The notes under the pieces were generated by a model. It was given only the letters and a program-made list of their open reading frames with translations, was not told the origin of the DNA and did no database searches. A stretch of DNA of 18,980 bases from contig CAAFXL010000199.1 of NCBI GenBank assembly GCA_900767005.1, positions 1-18,980 on the forward strand, read 5' to 3'. Position 1 is the first letter of the stretch; each line of letters opens with the position of its first letter. The position numbers and the translations under genes are program-made. Shown here in pieces: positions 1 through 5,683 of the stretch. This stretch comes from an uncultured Ruminobacter sp. GTDB lineage: Bacteria > Pseudomonadota > Gammaproteobacteria > Enterobacterales > Succinivibrionaceae.

Positions 1-52
1 AACGAATTTTGTGGCCAATGGAATTATACAATTTATCCAACATCTGATGCAT
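1..52 (-). CDS. Possible 5' end of a truncated downstream gene
   Basis: A leftward frame opens at an ATG 14 bases after the stop of the DUF4258-like gene and stays open to the window edge (reads MHQMLDKLYNSIGHKIR). A second in-frame ATG lies at 43-41. The only Shine-Dalgarno-like string, AAGGAA, overlaps the previous stop codon about 17 bases upstream, which is too far to be convincing. If real it would be the second gene of the sigma-54-driven unit that starts near 314. I do not recognise the family from 17 residues. Confidence 0.3.
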   Translation of the reverse strand, partial: MHQMLDKLYNSIGHKIR

Positions 53-66
53 AAGTTATTTGTAGA

Positions 67-282
67 CTATTCCTTAGCTAATAGTTTTTTCTGCTCTGAT
101 AGAGTCTTTCTTTGACTATCAATAATTTCATGAAAGTTGTTGTCACCTGTTTCTAAGGTAACGCGGTCACCTTTACTATTCCATGAACCATACTTGTAGA
201 AAAGATCTAGACATTCATCGATCATGGTTTTTGAAAAAGAGCGTTGTTCCATTCTATTTAAAGCGTGATTTGAATATTCCAT
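67..282 (-). CDS. Small DUF4258-like protein (71 aa)
   Basis: The 71-residue product starts MEYSNHALNRMEQRSFS and contains a YG pair followed by a Gly-Asp turn. This resembles the HA..RM.QR.(I/F)S pattern of small DUF4258-type proteins, many of which sit in accessory or toxin-antitoxin-like contexts; the biochemical role of the family is not established. There is no signal peptide or membrane segment; the C-terminus is charged (SEQKKLLAKE). The start is supported by AAGGAG at 295-290, seven bases before the ATG. A near-consensus sigma-54 promoter lies just upstream, so expression is probably activator-dependent. The gene follows the RtcR-like activator gene in the same direction, separated by that gene's terminator. 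The family call is by motif only. Confidence 0.72.
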   Translation of the reverse strand: MEYSNHALNRMEQRSFSKTMIDECLDLFYKYGSWNSKGDRVTLETGDNNFHEIIDSQRKTLSEQKKLLAKE

Positions 283-323
283 AATAAAACTCCTTAAAAA
301 TAATTATTAAAACATCCTAATAA

Positions 324-342
324 TTGCGATTTGTGTGCCAAC
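324..342 (-). promoter_or_regulatory. Sigma-54 (-24/-12) promoter upstream of the DUF4258-like gene
   Basis: On the minus strand the sequence reads TTGGCAC, then seven bases, then GCAA. GG (339-338) and GC (327-326) are exactly ten bases apart. Against the consensus TGGCAC-R-N4-TTGCW the only departure is TC for TT just before the GC. The predicted start near 314 leaves a leader of about 32 nt containing the AAGGAG ribosome binding site. The neighbouring gene encodes an RtcR-like sigma-54 activator, the obvious candidate regulator (inference). Confidence 0.75.
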
Positions 343-490
343 TTAGAAAAATCTTAAAAATACTATAAAAATCAATAACTTATAAAATTGCTTAATGATT
401 AAAGTATTTCTAAAATTACAAAATTTTAATAAAATTTTATTAAATTTAGATTTAATAAAGATTTGTAAAGGAGATGAAATTAAAATGAAA

Positions 491-510
491 AAAGCCTTAA
501 ACAAGGCTTT
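491..510 (-). terminator. Rho-independent terminator of the RtcR-like gene
   Basis: AAAGCCTT and AAGGCTTT form a perfect 8-bp stem around a 4-base loop. On the minus strand the stem runs into a T-rich tract. It lies 54 bases after the stop codon at 565 and separates the activator gene from the sigma-54 promoter of the next gene. Confidence 0.85.
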
Positions 511-564
511 GGGGAATTTTGAAATAGGGAATTTTTTTGATTAAATAAAAATATTTATGGAAGG

Positions 565-2277
565 TTACTGTGAGTCATTAATTAACTTATTTTTTTCCAC
601 AAAATAATGTAACCTACTATAGGTGACTCCCAATTTTCTACTTGCAAGCTGTAGGTTATTATTTGATTCTTTTAAGGCTATTTTTACAAAGTGAAGTTTC
701 TTTTCTTCTATCCACTCATCTAAATTTGATGGAATAGTATCTTCATTTGAAGACTCATTATTATCTTTATTAGTATTAGGAATTCTTAGATTTTTTAATT
801 CGGTTTTGACATCATCAAAGGTAATACGATTATGATTTAAATATTTGGTGCGAATGCAGGCTAATCTTAAAATTAGATTAAGCTGTCTAACATTACCAGG
901 CCAATCAAATTGCATAAGTTTATCAATATCAGAGGCACTAATATTAGCAACACTTGCTAAATCATCTTCCTTTTTACTTGAGATTTGCTCTAATAGATCT
1001 TTTACTAATTTTCTAAAATCTTTTTTAGAAGTATCAATGATTTCTTTAATTGATTGTAAGTTAATAGGACATGAGGCAAGCCTATAATATAAATCTTCTC
1101 TAAATCTTCCTTCTTCAACTTCTTTTACTAAATCTTTATTAGTTGCGGCGATGATTCTAACGCTACTAAGAATTTTATCTTTAGTAGCACCAACTGGGCG
1201 ATAAACTCTACTTTCTAAAACTCTAAGTAAAATTGATTGTTTATCATAAGGAATGTCACCAATTTCATCTAAGAATATGGTGCCATCTTTAGCTTTATCA
1301 AAGATTCCTTCTTTATCCGTATTGCATCCAGTGTATGAGCCTTTAACTGCTCCAAAAAGTTCAGCTCGAAACATGTTGCCATCACCAGCACTAATTTCAG
1401 CACAGTTAACTTCTTGGTAGGGTAATCCTTTTTTGGTGGATTCATGAAGTCTGCGTGCTAAAGTTGATTTACCAGCACCAGTAGCACCTAAAATTAAAAT
1501 GGTTAAAGAGGGGAGAATTCTACAGTATTGGGTAATTCTATCAAGTTCCTTTTCTCTTAAAGTTGTAATCGTACTATCTTGCTCTGCTTCTAATGAATTT
1601 GGAATAATTCCATCAACTTTAAGTTCTTCAAATGGTTTTTCACTACTATGATCTACGCCTTTAGTAACATAGCAGCGAGATGGATAAACTAGAATTTGAG
1701 AAATATACATCATGGTTGATACAATGGTTGCAGTACCAGATGTTACTAAAAATACCAATGATTTATGATCGTGCTTTGACCAATATTCATGATAAGTGCT
1801 TACTAAGGCTTGTGATACTTGTTTAACTGAATAAGCATCAGAAACTTGAGTTTTAATATTAGTAATTGGTGCATTAGTTCCTCGACTAATCCAAGCTTTA
1901 AAAAGTTTTTCCCAAACGATAAAATCAGCAGAATAGATTAAAAAAACTTCTTTAAGATTACTTCCATTTACAAAGGTTTTTATTGGTCCATTTTTCCATT
2001 TCTCTTCAGGAATAACTAAGTCACCATTTAAAATCTTTTGAACAAAGTTTTTTTCAAATTCTTTATCATTTAAGATTTTATTTCTAAAATCCTCTAATTC
2101 TTTATTTTTAGCATTGGTTATTTCTGAAGGCTTAACCATGATCGGAGCTATACACTTAATCATTTCGGCAATATCAGCAGAACCTACCCAAGAAATTACA
2201 TTGGTATTATCATATTCTTTTTTTATTTCTTCATAAGCTTTAGGATTATACATAAGCTTAGTTTCTTGATGTTCCAT
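565..2277 (-). CDS. RtcR-like sigma-54 activator with N-terminal CARF-type domain
   Basis: This is a 570-residue bacterial enhancer-binding protein. Residues ~25-207 resemble the RtcR CARF-type sensor: VFLVTSGTATI (175-185), then YPSRCYVTKG (198-207), parallels the ITTGT...LPARLIQT segment of E. coli RtcR. The AAA+ domain has Walker A GATGAGKS (264-271; the RtcR-type GxTGAGKS rather than the usual GESGTGKE), VNCAEISAGDGNMF (290-303; compare RtcR VNCATLRGD), a variant sigma-54 contact loop GSYTGC (313-318; usual GAFTGA), Walker B TIFLDEIG (333-340), RFREDLYYRL and WPGNVRQL (459-466). A Fis-like HTH occupies ~535-563. AAGG lies about seven bases before the ATG. In E. coli RtcR senses RNA ends and activates rtcBA; no rtcA or rtcB is seen here. 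The divergent region holds the repeat array, its likely target. Family certain; orthology and ligand not. Confidence 0.9.
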   Translation of the reverse strand: MEHQETKLMYNPKAYEEIKKEYDNTNVISWVGSADIAEMIKCIAPIMVKPSEITNAKNKELEDFRNKILNDKEFEKNFVQKILNGDLVIPEEKWKNGPIKTFVNGSNLKEVFLIYSADFIVWEKLFKAWISRGTNAPITNIKTQVSDAYSVKQVSQALVSTYHEYWSKHDHKSLVFLVTSGTATIVSTMMYISQILVYPSRCYVTKGVDHSSEKPFEELKVDGIIPNSLEAEQDSTITTLREKELDRITQYCRILPSLTILILGATGAGKSTLARRLHESTKKGLPYQEVNCAEISAGDGNMFRAELFGAVKGSYTGCNTDKEGIFDKAKDGTIFLDEIGDIPYDKQSILLRVLESRVYRPVGATKDKILSSVRIIAATNKDLVKEVEEGRFREDLYYRLASCPINLQSIKEIIDTSKKDFRKLVKDLLEQISSKKEDDLASVANISASDIDKLMQFDWPGNVRQLNLILRLACIRTKYLNHNRITFDDVKTELKNLRIPNTNKDNNESSNEDTIPSNLDEWIEEKKLHFVKIALKESNNNLQLASRKLGVTYSRLHYFVEKNKLINDSQ

Positions 2278-2410
2278 ATAAGACCTTAAATAGTTGGGAG
2301 GGGGAGGAGTACCAATTGTTATTTTTAAATTTGCTTTTATAAAATTTTCTAATAGAAGAGCTCATTCGTCTATATAAAAATTAAAAATCTATGAAGTTCA
2401 TTTACTTAAA

Positions 2411-2427
2411 TAATCGTTGATTTTAAG
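2411..2427. repeat. Left flanking short repeat of the array
   Basis: TAATCGTTGATTTTAAG here recurs with a single-base deletion at 3008-3023, in the same orientation, just outside the other end of the tandem array. It may be the edge of an inserted or duplicated segment, or chance in AT-rich DNA. Confidence 0.4.
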
Positions 2428-2544
2428 AAATGTAATAAAAATACCTTTTGTAAAAATAGGGTAAAGATTAGAAATTTGCTACATTATGAAAAAATAAAAA
2501 GTTTGATTTTTGCTAAGGATATCAAGGCTTAGAGATGATTTTTA

Positions 2545-2570
2545 GGAGCAGCAACTGCAAAAGAGGTTTG
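2545..2570 (+). promoter_or_regulatory. Putative sigma-54 promoter, repeat 1
   Basis: GG at 2545-2546 and GC at 2557-2558 are ten bases apart (AGGAGC...AACTGCAAA). The predicted +1 falls on G2570. The -24 half is weaker than consensus, so support comes mainly from exact repetition in five units and from the divergent sigma-54 activator gene. Confidence 0.5.
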
Positions 2571-2648
2571 GTTTTTATGCTTGCTACATTATAAAAAATC
2601 AAAAGAGTGCTTTTAGCTAGTATTGTCAAGGCTTAGCGGAAATTTTTA

Positions 2649-2674
2649 GGAACCGTAACTGCAAAAGAAGTTTG
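2649..2674 (+). promoter_or_regulatory. Putative sigma-54 promoter, repeat 2
   Basis: GG at 2649-2650 and GC at 2661-2662 with a ten-base spacer (AGGAACC...AACTGCAAA). The predicted +1 is G2674. It would transcribe repeats 3 to 5 unless RNA processing or internal termination occurs. Confidence 0.5.
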
Positions 2675-2758
2675 GTTTTTATAAAAAATAAACTACATTA
2701 TGAAAAAATAAAAAGAGTGCTTTTAGCTAGTATTATCAAGGCTTAGAGAGGATTTTGG

Positions 2759-2784
2759 GGAAGCATAACTGCAAAAGAGATTTG
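2759..2784 (+). promoter_or_regulatory. Putative sigma-54 promoter, repeat 3
   Basis: GG at 2759-2760 (last two of a GGGG run) and GC at 2771-2772 with a ten-base spacer. The predicted +1 is G2784. Confidence 0.5.
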
Positions 2785-2867
2785 TTATTTATAAAAATAA
2801 ACTACATTATGAAAAAATCAAAAGAGTACTTTTAGCTAGTATTATCAAGGCTTAGAGAGTATTTTGG

Positions 2868-2893
2868 GGAAGCATAACTGCAAAAGAAGTTTG
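2868..2893 (+). promoter_or_regulatory. Putative sigma-54 promoter, repeat 4
   Basis: GG at 2868-2869 and GC at 2880-2881 with a ten-base spacer, nearly identical to repeat 3. The predicted +1 is G2893. Confidence 0.5.
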
Positions 2894-2977
2894 GTTTTTA
2901 TAAAAAATAAACTACATTATGAAAAAATCAAAAGAGTGCTTTTAGCTAGTATTACCAAGGCTTAGCGAGGATTTTTA

Positions 2978-3003
2978 GGAGCCTTAACTGCAAAAGAACC
3001 TCG
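2978..3003 (+). promoter_or_regulatory. Putative sigma-54 promoter, repeat 5 (terminal)
   Basis: GG at 2978-2979 and GC at 2990-2991 with a ten-base spacer; the predicted +1 is G3003. Repeat identity stops at about 2998, just before this start, as expected if the promoter is the conserved part. A transcript from here to the terminator at 3055-3078 would be about 76 nt. Confidence 0.5.
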
Positions 3004-3007
3004 ATAT

Positions 3008-3023
3008 TAATCGTTATTTTAAG
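3008..3023. repeat. Right flanking short repeat of the array
   Basis: TAATCGTTATTTTAAG matches the left flank at 2411-2427 apart from one missing G. Confidence 0.4.
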
Positions 3024-3054
3024 TTTTTATCATGCTACTTTAAAGAACCATTAA

Positions 3055-3078
3055 AAAAGGGAGCCTAAGCTCCCTTTT
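3055..3078. terminator. Bidirectional terminator between the array and the chemoreceptor gene
   Basis: AAAAGGGAGC and GCTCCCTTTT form a perfect 10-bp stem around CTAA, with a T-rich run on each strand. On the minus strand it ends the chemoreceptor mRNA 16 bases after its stop. On the plus strand it would stop rightward transcription from the repeat array and keep it out of the antisense of the chemoreceptor gene. Confidence 0.9.
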
Positions 3079-3093
3079 ATAAGAGTTTTTAAG

Positions 3094-5151
3094 TTAAACT
3101 TTGAATTTATTAACTATTGAGGTTTGGTCATCAGCAATCTGTTCTAGGGTAGCACTAGACTGTTGAATGTTGGTCATACCTTCATAGTTCTTATCAGCTA
3201 GTTCACTAATTCTAGTGATATTCTGGTTGATTTCACGAGTAGCAATTTCTTGTTCATGAGCAGATTCAACAATCTGACGAGTCATTTCATCAATAGTTGT
3301 TATATAACCCATGATTTCTTCAATTGAACTGTTTGCCTTTGAAGACTGAGTAATTGAAGCTTCCATTTCAATGTTACAAGTACCAATTACAGTTACAGCC
3401 TTAGAAATGGTATTTCTTAAGTTAGTAATAACAGAAGCAATTTCCTTAGTTGAATCACTAGTTCTATTAGCTAGAGTTCTTACTTCATCAGCTACCACCG
3501 CAAAGCCTCTACCTTGTTCACCAGCACGAGCTGCTTCAATTGCAGCATTTAGAGCTAATAGGTTAGTTTGTTCAGCAATACCAGTAATAACTGAAACAAC
3601 GTGACCAATCTTATCACCCATTTCATTTACGCTAGTAATTGCAGCTGAAGTTTCCTTTAACTTAGCATCAAGAGCGTGAGTAGTTGTGATGTTATCACTC
3701 ATTACTTGACGACCAACTTCAGAAATCTTACCTACGTTATTAACTTCCTGACTAGTTTGCTGAGCTGATTGAACAACCTGAGAAAGGGTTTGTTCAAGTT
3801 CTGCAGTAGCTGATGCTACTAAGAAAGCTTCCTTACGTTGAACATCAAGAGCTTCATTTGAGCTATTAACAACTTCAACGTTCTTATTTGCAGTATTTTG
3901 AAGAGCTTCAACAGCTTTCTTAAGTTTAATAATAACATCGCGAATCTGGAACATCATTTCATTTACACCATTACCAATTAATGAGAACTCATCCTTAGAG
4001 TTGTCATCATATTTCTTGGTAAGGTCACCATGAGCGACAGCTTCAAGGGTGCTGATTAACTTAGTTAATGGGGTCTTGATACTCTTTGCAAGGCCTAATG
4101 AAACGATTACAGCAATTACGATAACTAAGAATAAGCTACCAAATACTACTTCAAGAGAAGAGGTAATATTGCTACCTACGTTCTGAGCAGAGTATTTAGC
4201 AAATTCATCAGCTTTACCTTTAACCTTACCTAAAGTTTCACGTGCCTTTAGAATAGTGTTAGCACTATTAATAGTATCTTGGTCAAGCTTTTCCTTTTGA
4301 ACTTTTAATTGATAAGTGCGATATAAAATACCATTCTCTTCTGAAGCATCTTTATATAAAGGAGTGAAGTATGGGTTTTCAAGATCAGTTGCGAAATTCT
4401 TTGCTTCTTTTGCAATGTTTTGAGCTTGTTCTTTAAATTGTTTTACAAGAACTTTATTGTTATTGTAAATTTCAAGAACCTTAGCTGAAGATTCACTAGC
4501 AAATGCATTGTGAAGGTTCTTTTCAATGGCAATACGAGTTCCGGTTAAGTCGCCAATTAGTTTTGCAACATAAGGGTCATCTAGTCGAACATTGATACCT
4601 TCGATTGCAACTGCCATTAAGTTAATTAGAGAGAATAATTCAGATTGAGCCTTTTCAATCTTAAGTCTGTTCTCAATATAAGCTTTACGCTGGTTAGGTA
4701 GGTTCTCAGTTGCCTTTAAATAAGAAGCAACATTATTTGAAACTTCCTTAACTTCGCTGGTCATCTTAGTTGAACTTGCTGAGTCAAATTCAGCTAAAGC
4801 ATCTGAAGAATTAATAATATTTACCAATTCGCCTTGAGTTTTATTTAATAAATCACGGTTCTTAGTAAATTGAGGAATTTCTTTAGTAATTTCCTCTGGA
4901 GATTGAGCACCATTAATTAGAAGCAATGATTGGTTAGTTTGATACATTGCAATTTCTAATTCACTAGTTTTTAATGCTACAGGTTGAGATTCTTGTTCTA
5001 CAGCATTAAAAGCAGTTTTTATAGATGCTTGAGTAAAATAGGTTGCAATTGAGGAGCACGCAAAAACAAATATTACAATTGCGAAAGAATAATAAATTCT
5101 TGATAGCAATGAAATATTGCGTGGGTTAATCTTACTTAAAAACTCATTCAT
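3094..5151 (-). CDS. Methyl-accepting chemotaxis protein (685 aa)
   Basis: This is a transmembrane chemoreceptor that signals ligand binding to the CheA/CheW kinase complex at the inner membrane. TM1 is at ~20-39 and TM2 at ~333-353. The ~290-residue extracytoplasmic domain between them looks mainly alpha-helical and is large enough for a helical bimodular (HBM) type sensor; this is inferred from composition only. A HAMP linker follows (~354-405), then the signalling domain whose conserved hairpin tip runs from EQTNLLALNAAIEAARAGEQ (527-546) to GRGFAVVADEVRTLA. The C-terminus is FKV, with no NWETF-type CheR-binding pentapeptide. Only a weak ribosome binding site (GGA) is seen. No other chemotaxis genes lie nearby, so the ligand is unknown. 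It converges on the repeat array through a shared terminator. Confidence 0.95.
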   Translation of the reverse strand: MNEFLSKINPRNISLLSRIYYSFAIVIFVFACSSIATYFTQASIKTAFNAVEQESQPVALKTSELEIAMYQTNQSLLLINGAQSPEEITKEIPQFTKNRDLLNKTQGELVNIINSSDALAEFDSASSTKMTSEVKEVSNNVASYLKATENLPNQRKAYIENRLKIEKAQSELFSLINLMAVAIEGINVRLDDPYVAKLIGDLTGTRIAIEKNLHNAFASESSAKVLEIYNNNKVLVKQFKEQAQNIAKEAKNFATDLENPYFTPLYKDASEENGILYRTYQLKVQKEKLDQDTINSANTILKARETLGKVKGKADEFAKYSAQNVGSNITSSLEVVFGSLFLVIVIAVIVSLGLAKSIKTPLTKLISTLEAVAHGDLTKKYDDNSKDEFSLIGNGVNEMMFQIRDVIIKLKKAVEALQNTANKNVEVVNSSNEALDVQRKEAFLVASATAELEQTLSQVVQSAQQTSQEVNNVGKISEVGRQVMSDNITTTHALDAKLKETSAAITSVNEMGDKIGHVVSVITGIAEQTNLLALNAAIEAARAGEQGRGFAVVADEVRTLANRTSDSTKEIASVITNLRNTISKAVTVIGTCNIEMEASITQSSKANSSIEEIMGYITTIDEMTRQIVESAHEQEIATREINQNITRISELADKNYEGMTNIQQSSATLEQIADDQTSIVNKFKV

Positions 5152-5557
5152 ATTTTATAGTCCATTAATGACGTTATCACATTATTATTGGTGTTATGCT
5201 TTGATTTATCTTAATTTTTAAAACTAAAATAAATAAAAACAAAAAAAATAATTGTTAATACAATATCAATAATTAAATGTAGTTAGAAGAATATTTCTTG
5301 TTAAATCCTATAGTACTCACAAAAATATTTTTAATTTTTTGTAATGTTTCAAAGTTTTTACATTTTTGCTTTATCTAAAGTTTTGAATTTGTTGAGTTAT
5401 TAGCCATTTATCGTGGGAAATCTTAATAATTTAGAAAATTTAAACACTAAATATAATTTTTTCAAAAAATAATTTTTAATGAACGTGATATTTTGATTTA
5501 AACCTTTATAAATTAAGAAAATTTAAAAAAAAATTCTAAAAAATAGGATCTTTTAGG

Positions 5558-5563
5558 TATAAT
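5558..5563 (+). promoter_or_regulatory. Candidate -10 element for aroA-rapZ
   Basis: A perfect TATAAT is followed by AT-rich DNA, but there is no good -35 hexamer at 16-18 bases. A start near 5570 would give a leader of about 115 nt that includes the 14-bp inverted repeat. Confidence 0.4.
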
Positions 5564-5581
5564 CAAACAAGTAAAAAAATA

Positions 5582-5638
5582 AATTTATATTTCATTTATT
5601 CTTTGATTACATATGGATTAAAAGATGAAATATAAATT
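5582..5638 (+). repeat. 14-bp perfect inverted repeat in the aroA leader
   Basis: AATTTATATTTCAT (5582-5595) is perfectly complementary to ATGAAATATAAATT (5625-5638), with a 29-base spacer whose ends can extend the pairing partially. It lies 45 bases upstream of the aroA ATG, downstream of the candidate -10. It has no T tract, so it is not a classical terminator. It could be a leader RNA hairpin or an operator. Confidence 0.6.
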
Positions 5639-5683
5639 AGATCAAAATACATTAAGTAATTCATTTTAACCAATTAAAAAGCT

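Larger units (their letters stand above)
2479..2998 (+). repeat. Five ~109-bp tandem repeats upstream of the RtcR-like gene
   Basis: Units begin at the motif CTACATTAT: 2479-2583, 2584-2692, 2693-2801, 2802-2911 and 2912-2998 (last one truncated). Conserved blocks in order are CTACATTATgAAAAAAT, AAAAGAGTGCTTTTAGCTAG, TCAAGGCTTAG, then GG(A/G)..C..(T/A)AACTGCAAAAGA and a T/A-rich tail. Units 2 to 5 are closest; unit 1 is most diverged. The period is mostly not a multiple of three and stop codons fall in all frames, so the array is not coding; MKKSKECF-type 8-codon frames exist in units 4 and 5 but are broken in the others. Spacing and identity rule out a CRISPR. Each unit ends in a putative sigma-54 promoter. 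I see no strong conserved hairpin by eye; a weak AAAAG/CTTTT stem recurs in several units. It could be a set of small RNA genes or a promoter/enhancer array. Confidence 0.93.
3003..3078 (+). ncRNA. Possible short noncoding transcript from the last array promoter
   Basis: This stretch lies between the predicted +1 of the fifth array promoter and the strong hairpin terminator, with no credible ORF. Part of it (GTTTTTATCATGCTACTTT, from 3023) resembles the repeat 1/2 junction, so it may be a decayed sixth unit. Existence of the RNA is inference. Confidence 0.3.
5152..5683. other. AT-rich divergent intergenic region between the chemoreceptor gene and aroA
   Basis: The 532 bases contain no convincing ORF. 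They should hold the leftward promoter of the chemoreceptor gene, for which I see no clear -35/-10 or sigma-28 match, and the rightward promoter and leader of aroA described separately. Confidence 0.6.

Noticed and set aside
845..1087. 80-codon rightward frame inside the activator gene
   Set aside because: It is antisense to the AAA+ domain and DNA-binding region of a clear coding gene, has no ribosome binding site and no recognisable product.
2571..2583. Second sigma-54-like site at the repeat 1/2 junction (GG...TTGCT)
   Set aside because: The GG and GC are eleven bases apart rather than ten, and the arrangement does not recur in the other units.
2479..2998. CRISPR array
   Set aside because: The period is ~109 bp with similarity through the whole unit; there are no short identical repeats separated by unique spacers and no cas genes.
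2479..2998. Integron attC-like sites
   Set aside because: The TAAC string suggested a core site, but no paired RYYYAAC/GTTRRRY arms or integrase are present and the units contain no cassettes.
2470..3010. tRNA or tRNA-like RNA in each repeat
   Set aside because: No acceptor, T-arm GTTCGA-like or anticodon stem can be built; only a short 6-bp pairing (AAGGCT/AGCCTT) in unit 5, not preserved in the others.
3371..3604. 77-codon rightward frame inside the chemoreceptor gene
   Set aside because: It is the reverse of the conserved signalling hairpin of the receptor; no independent support.
5165..5215. Sigma-28 (flagellar) promoter before the chemoreceptor gene
   Set aside because: A leftward ACCAATAA partly resembles the -10 GCCGATAA, but there is no TAAAGTTT-like -35 at the right spacing.
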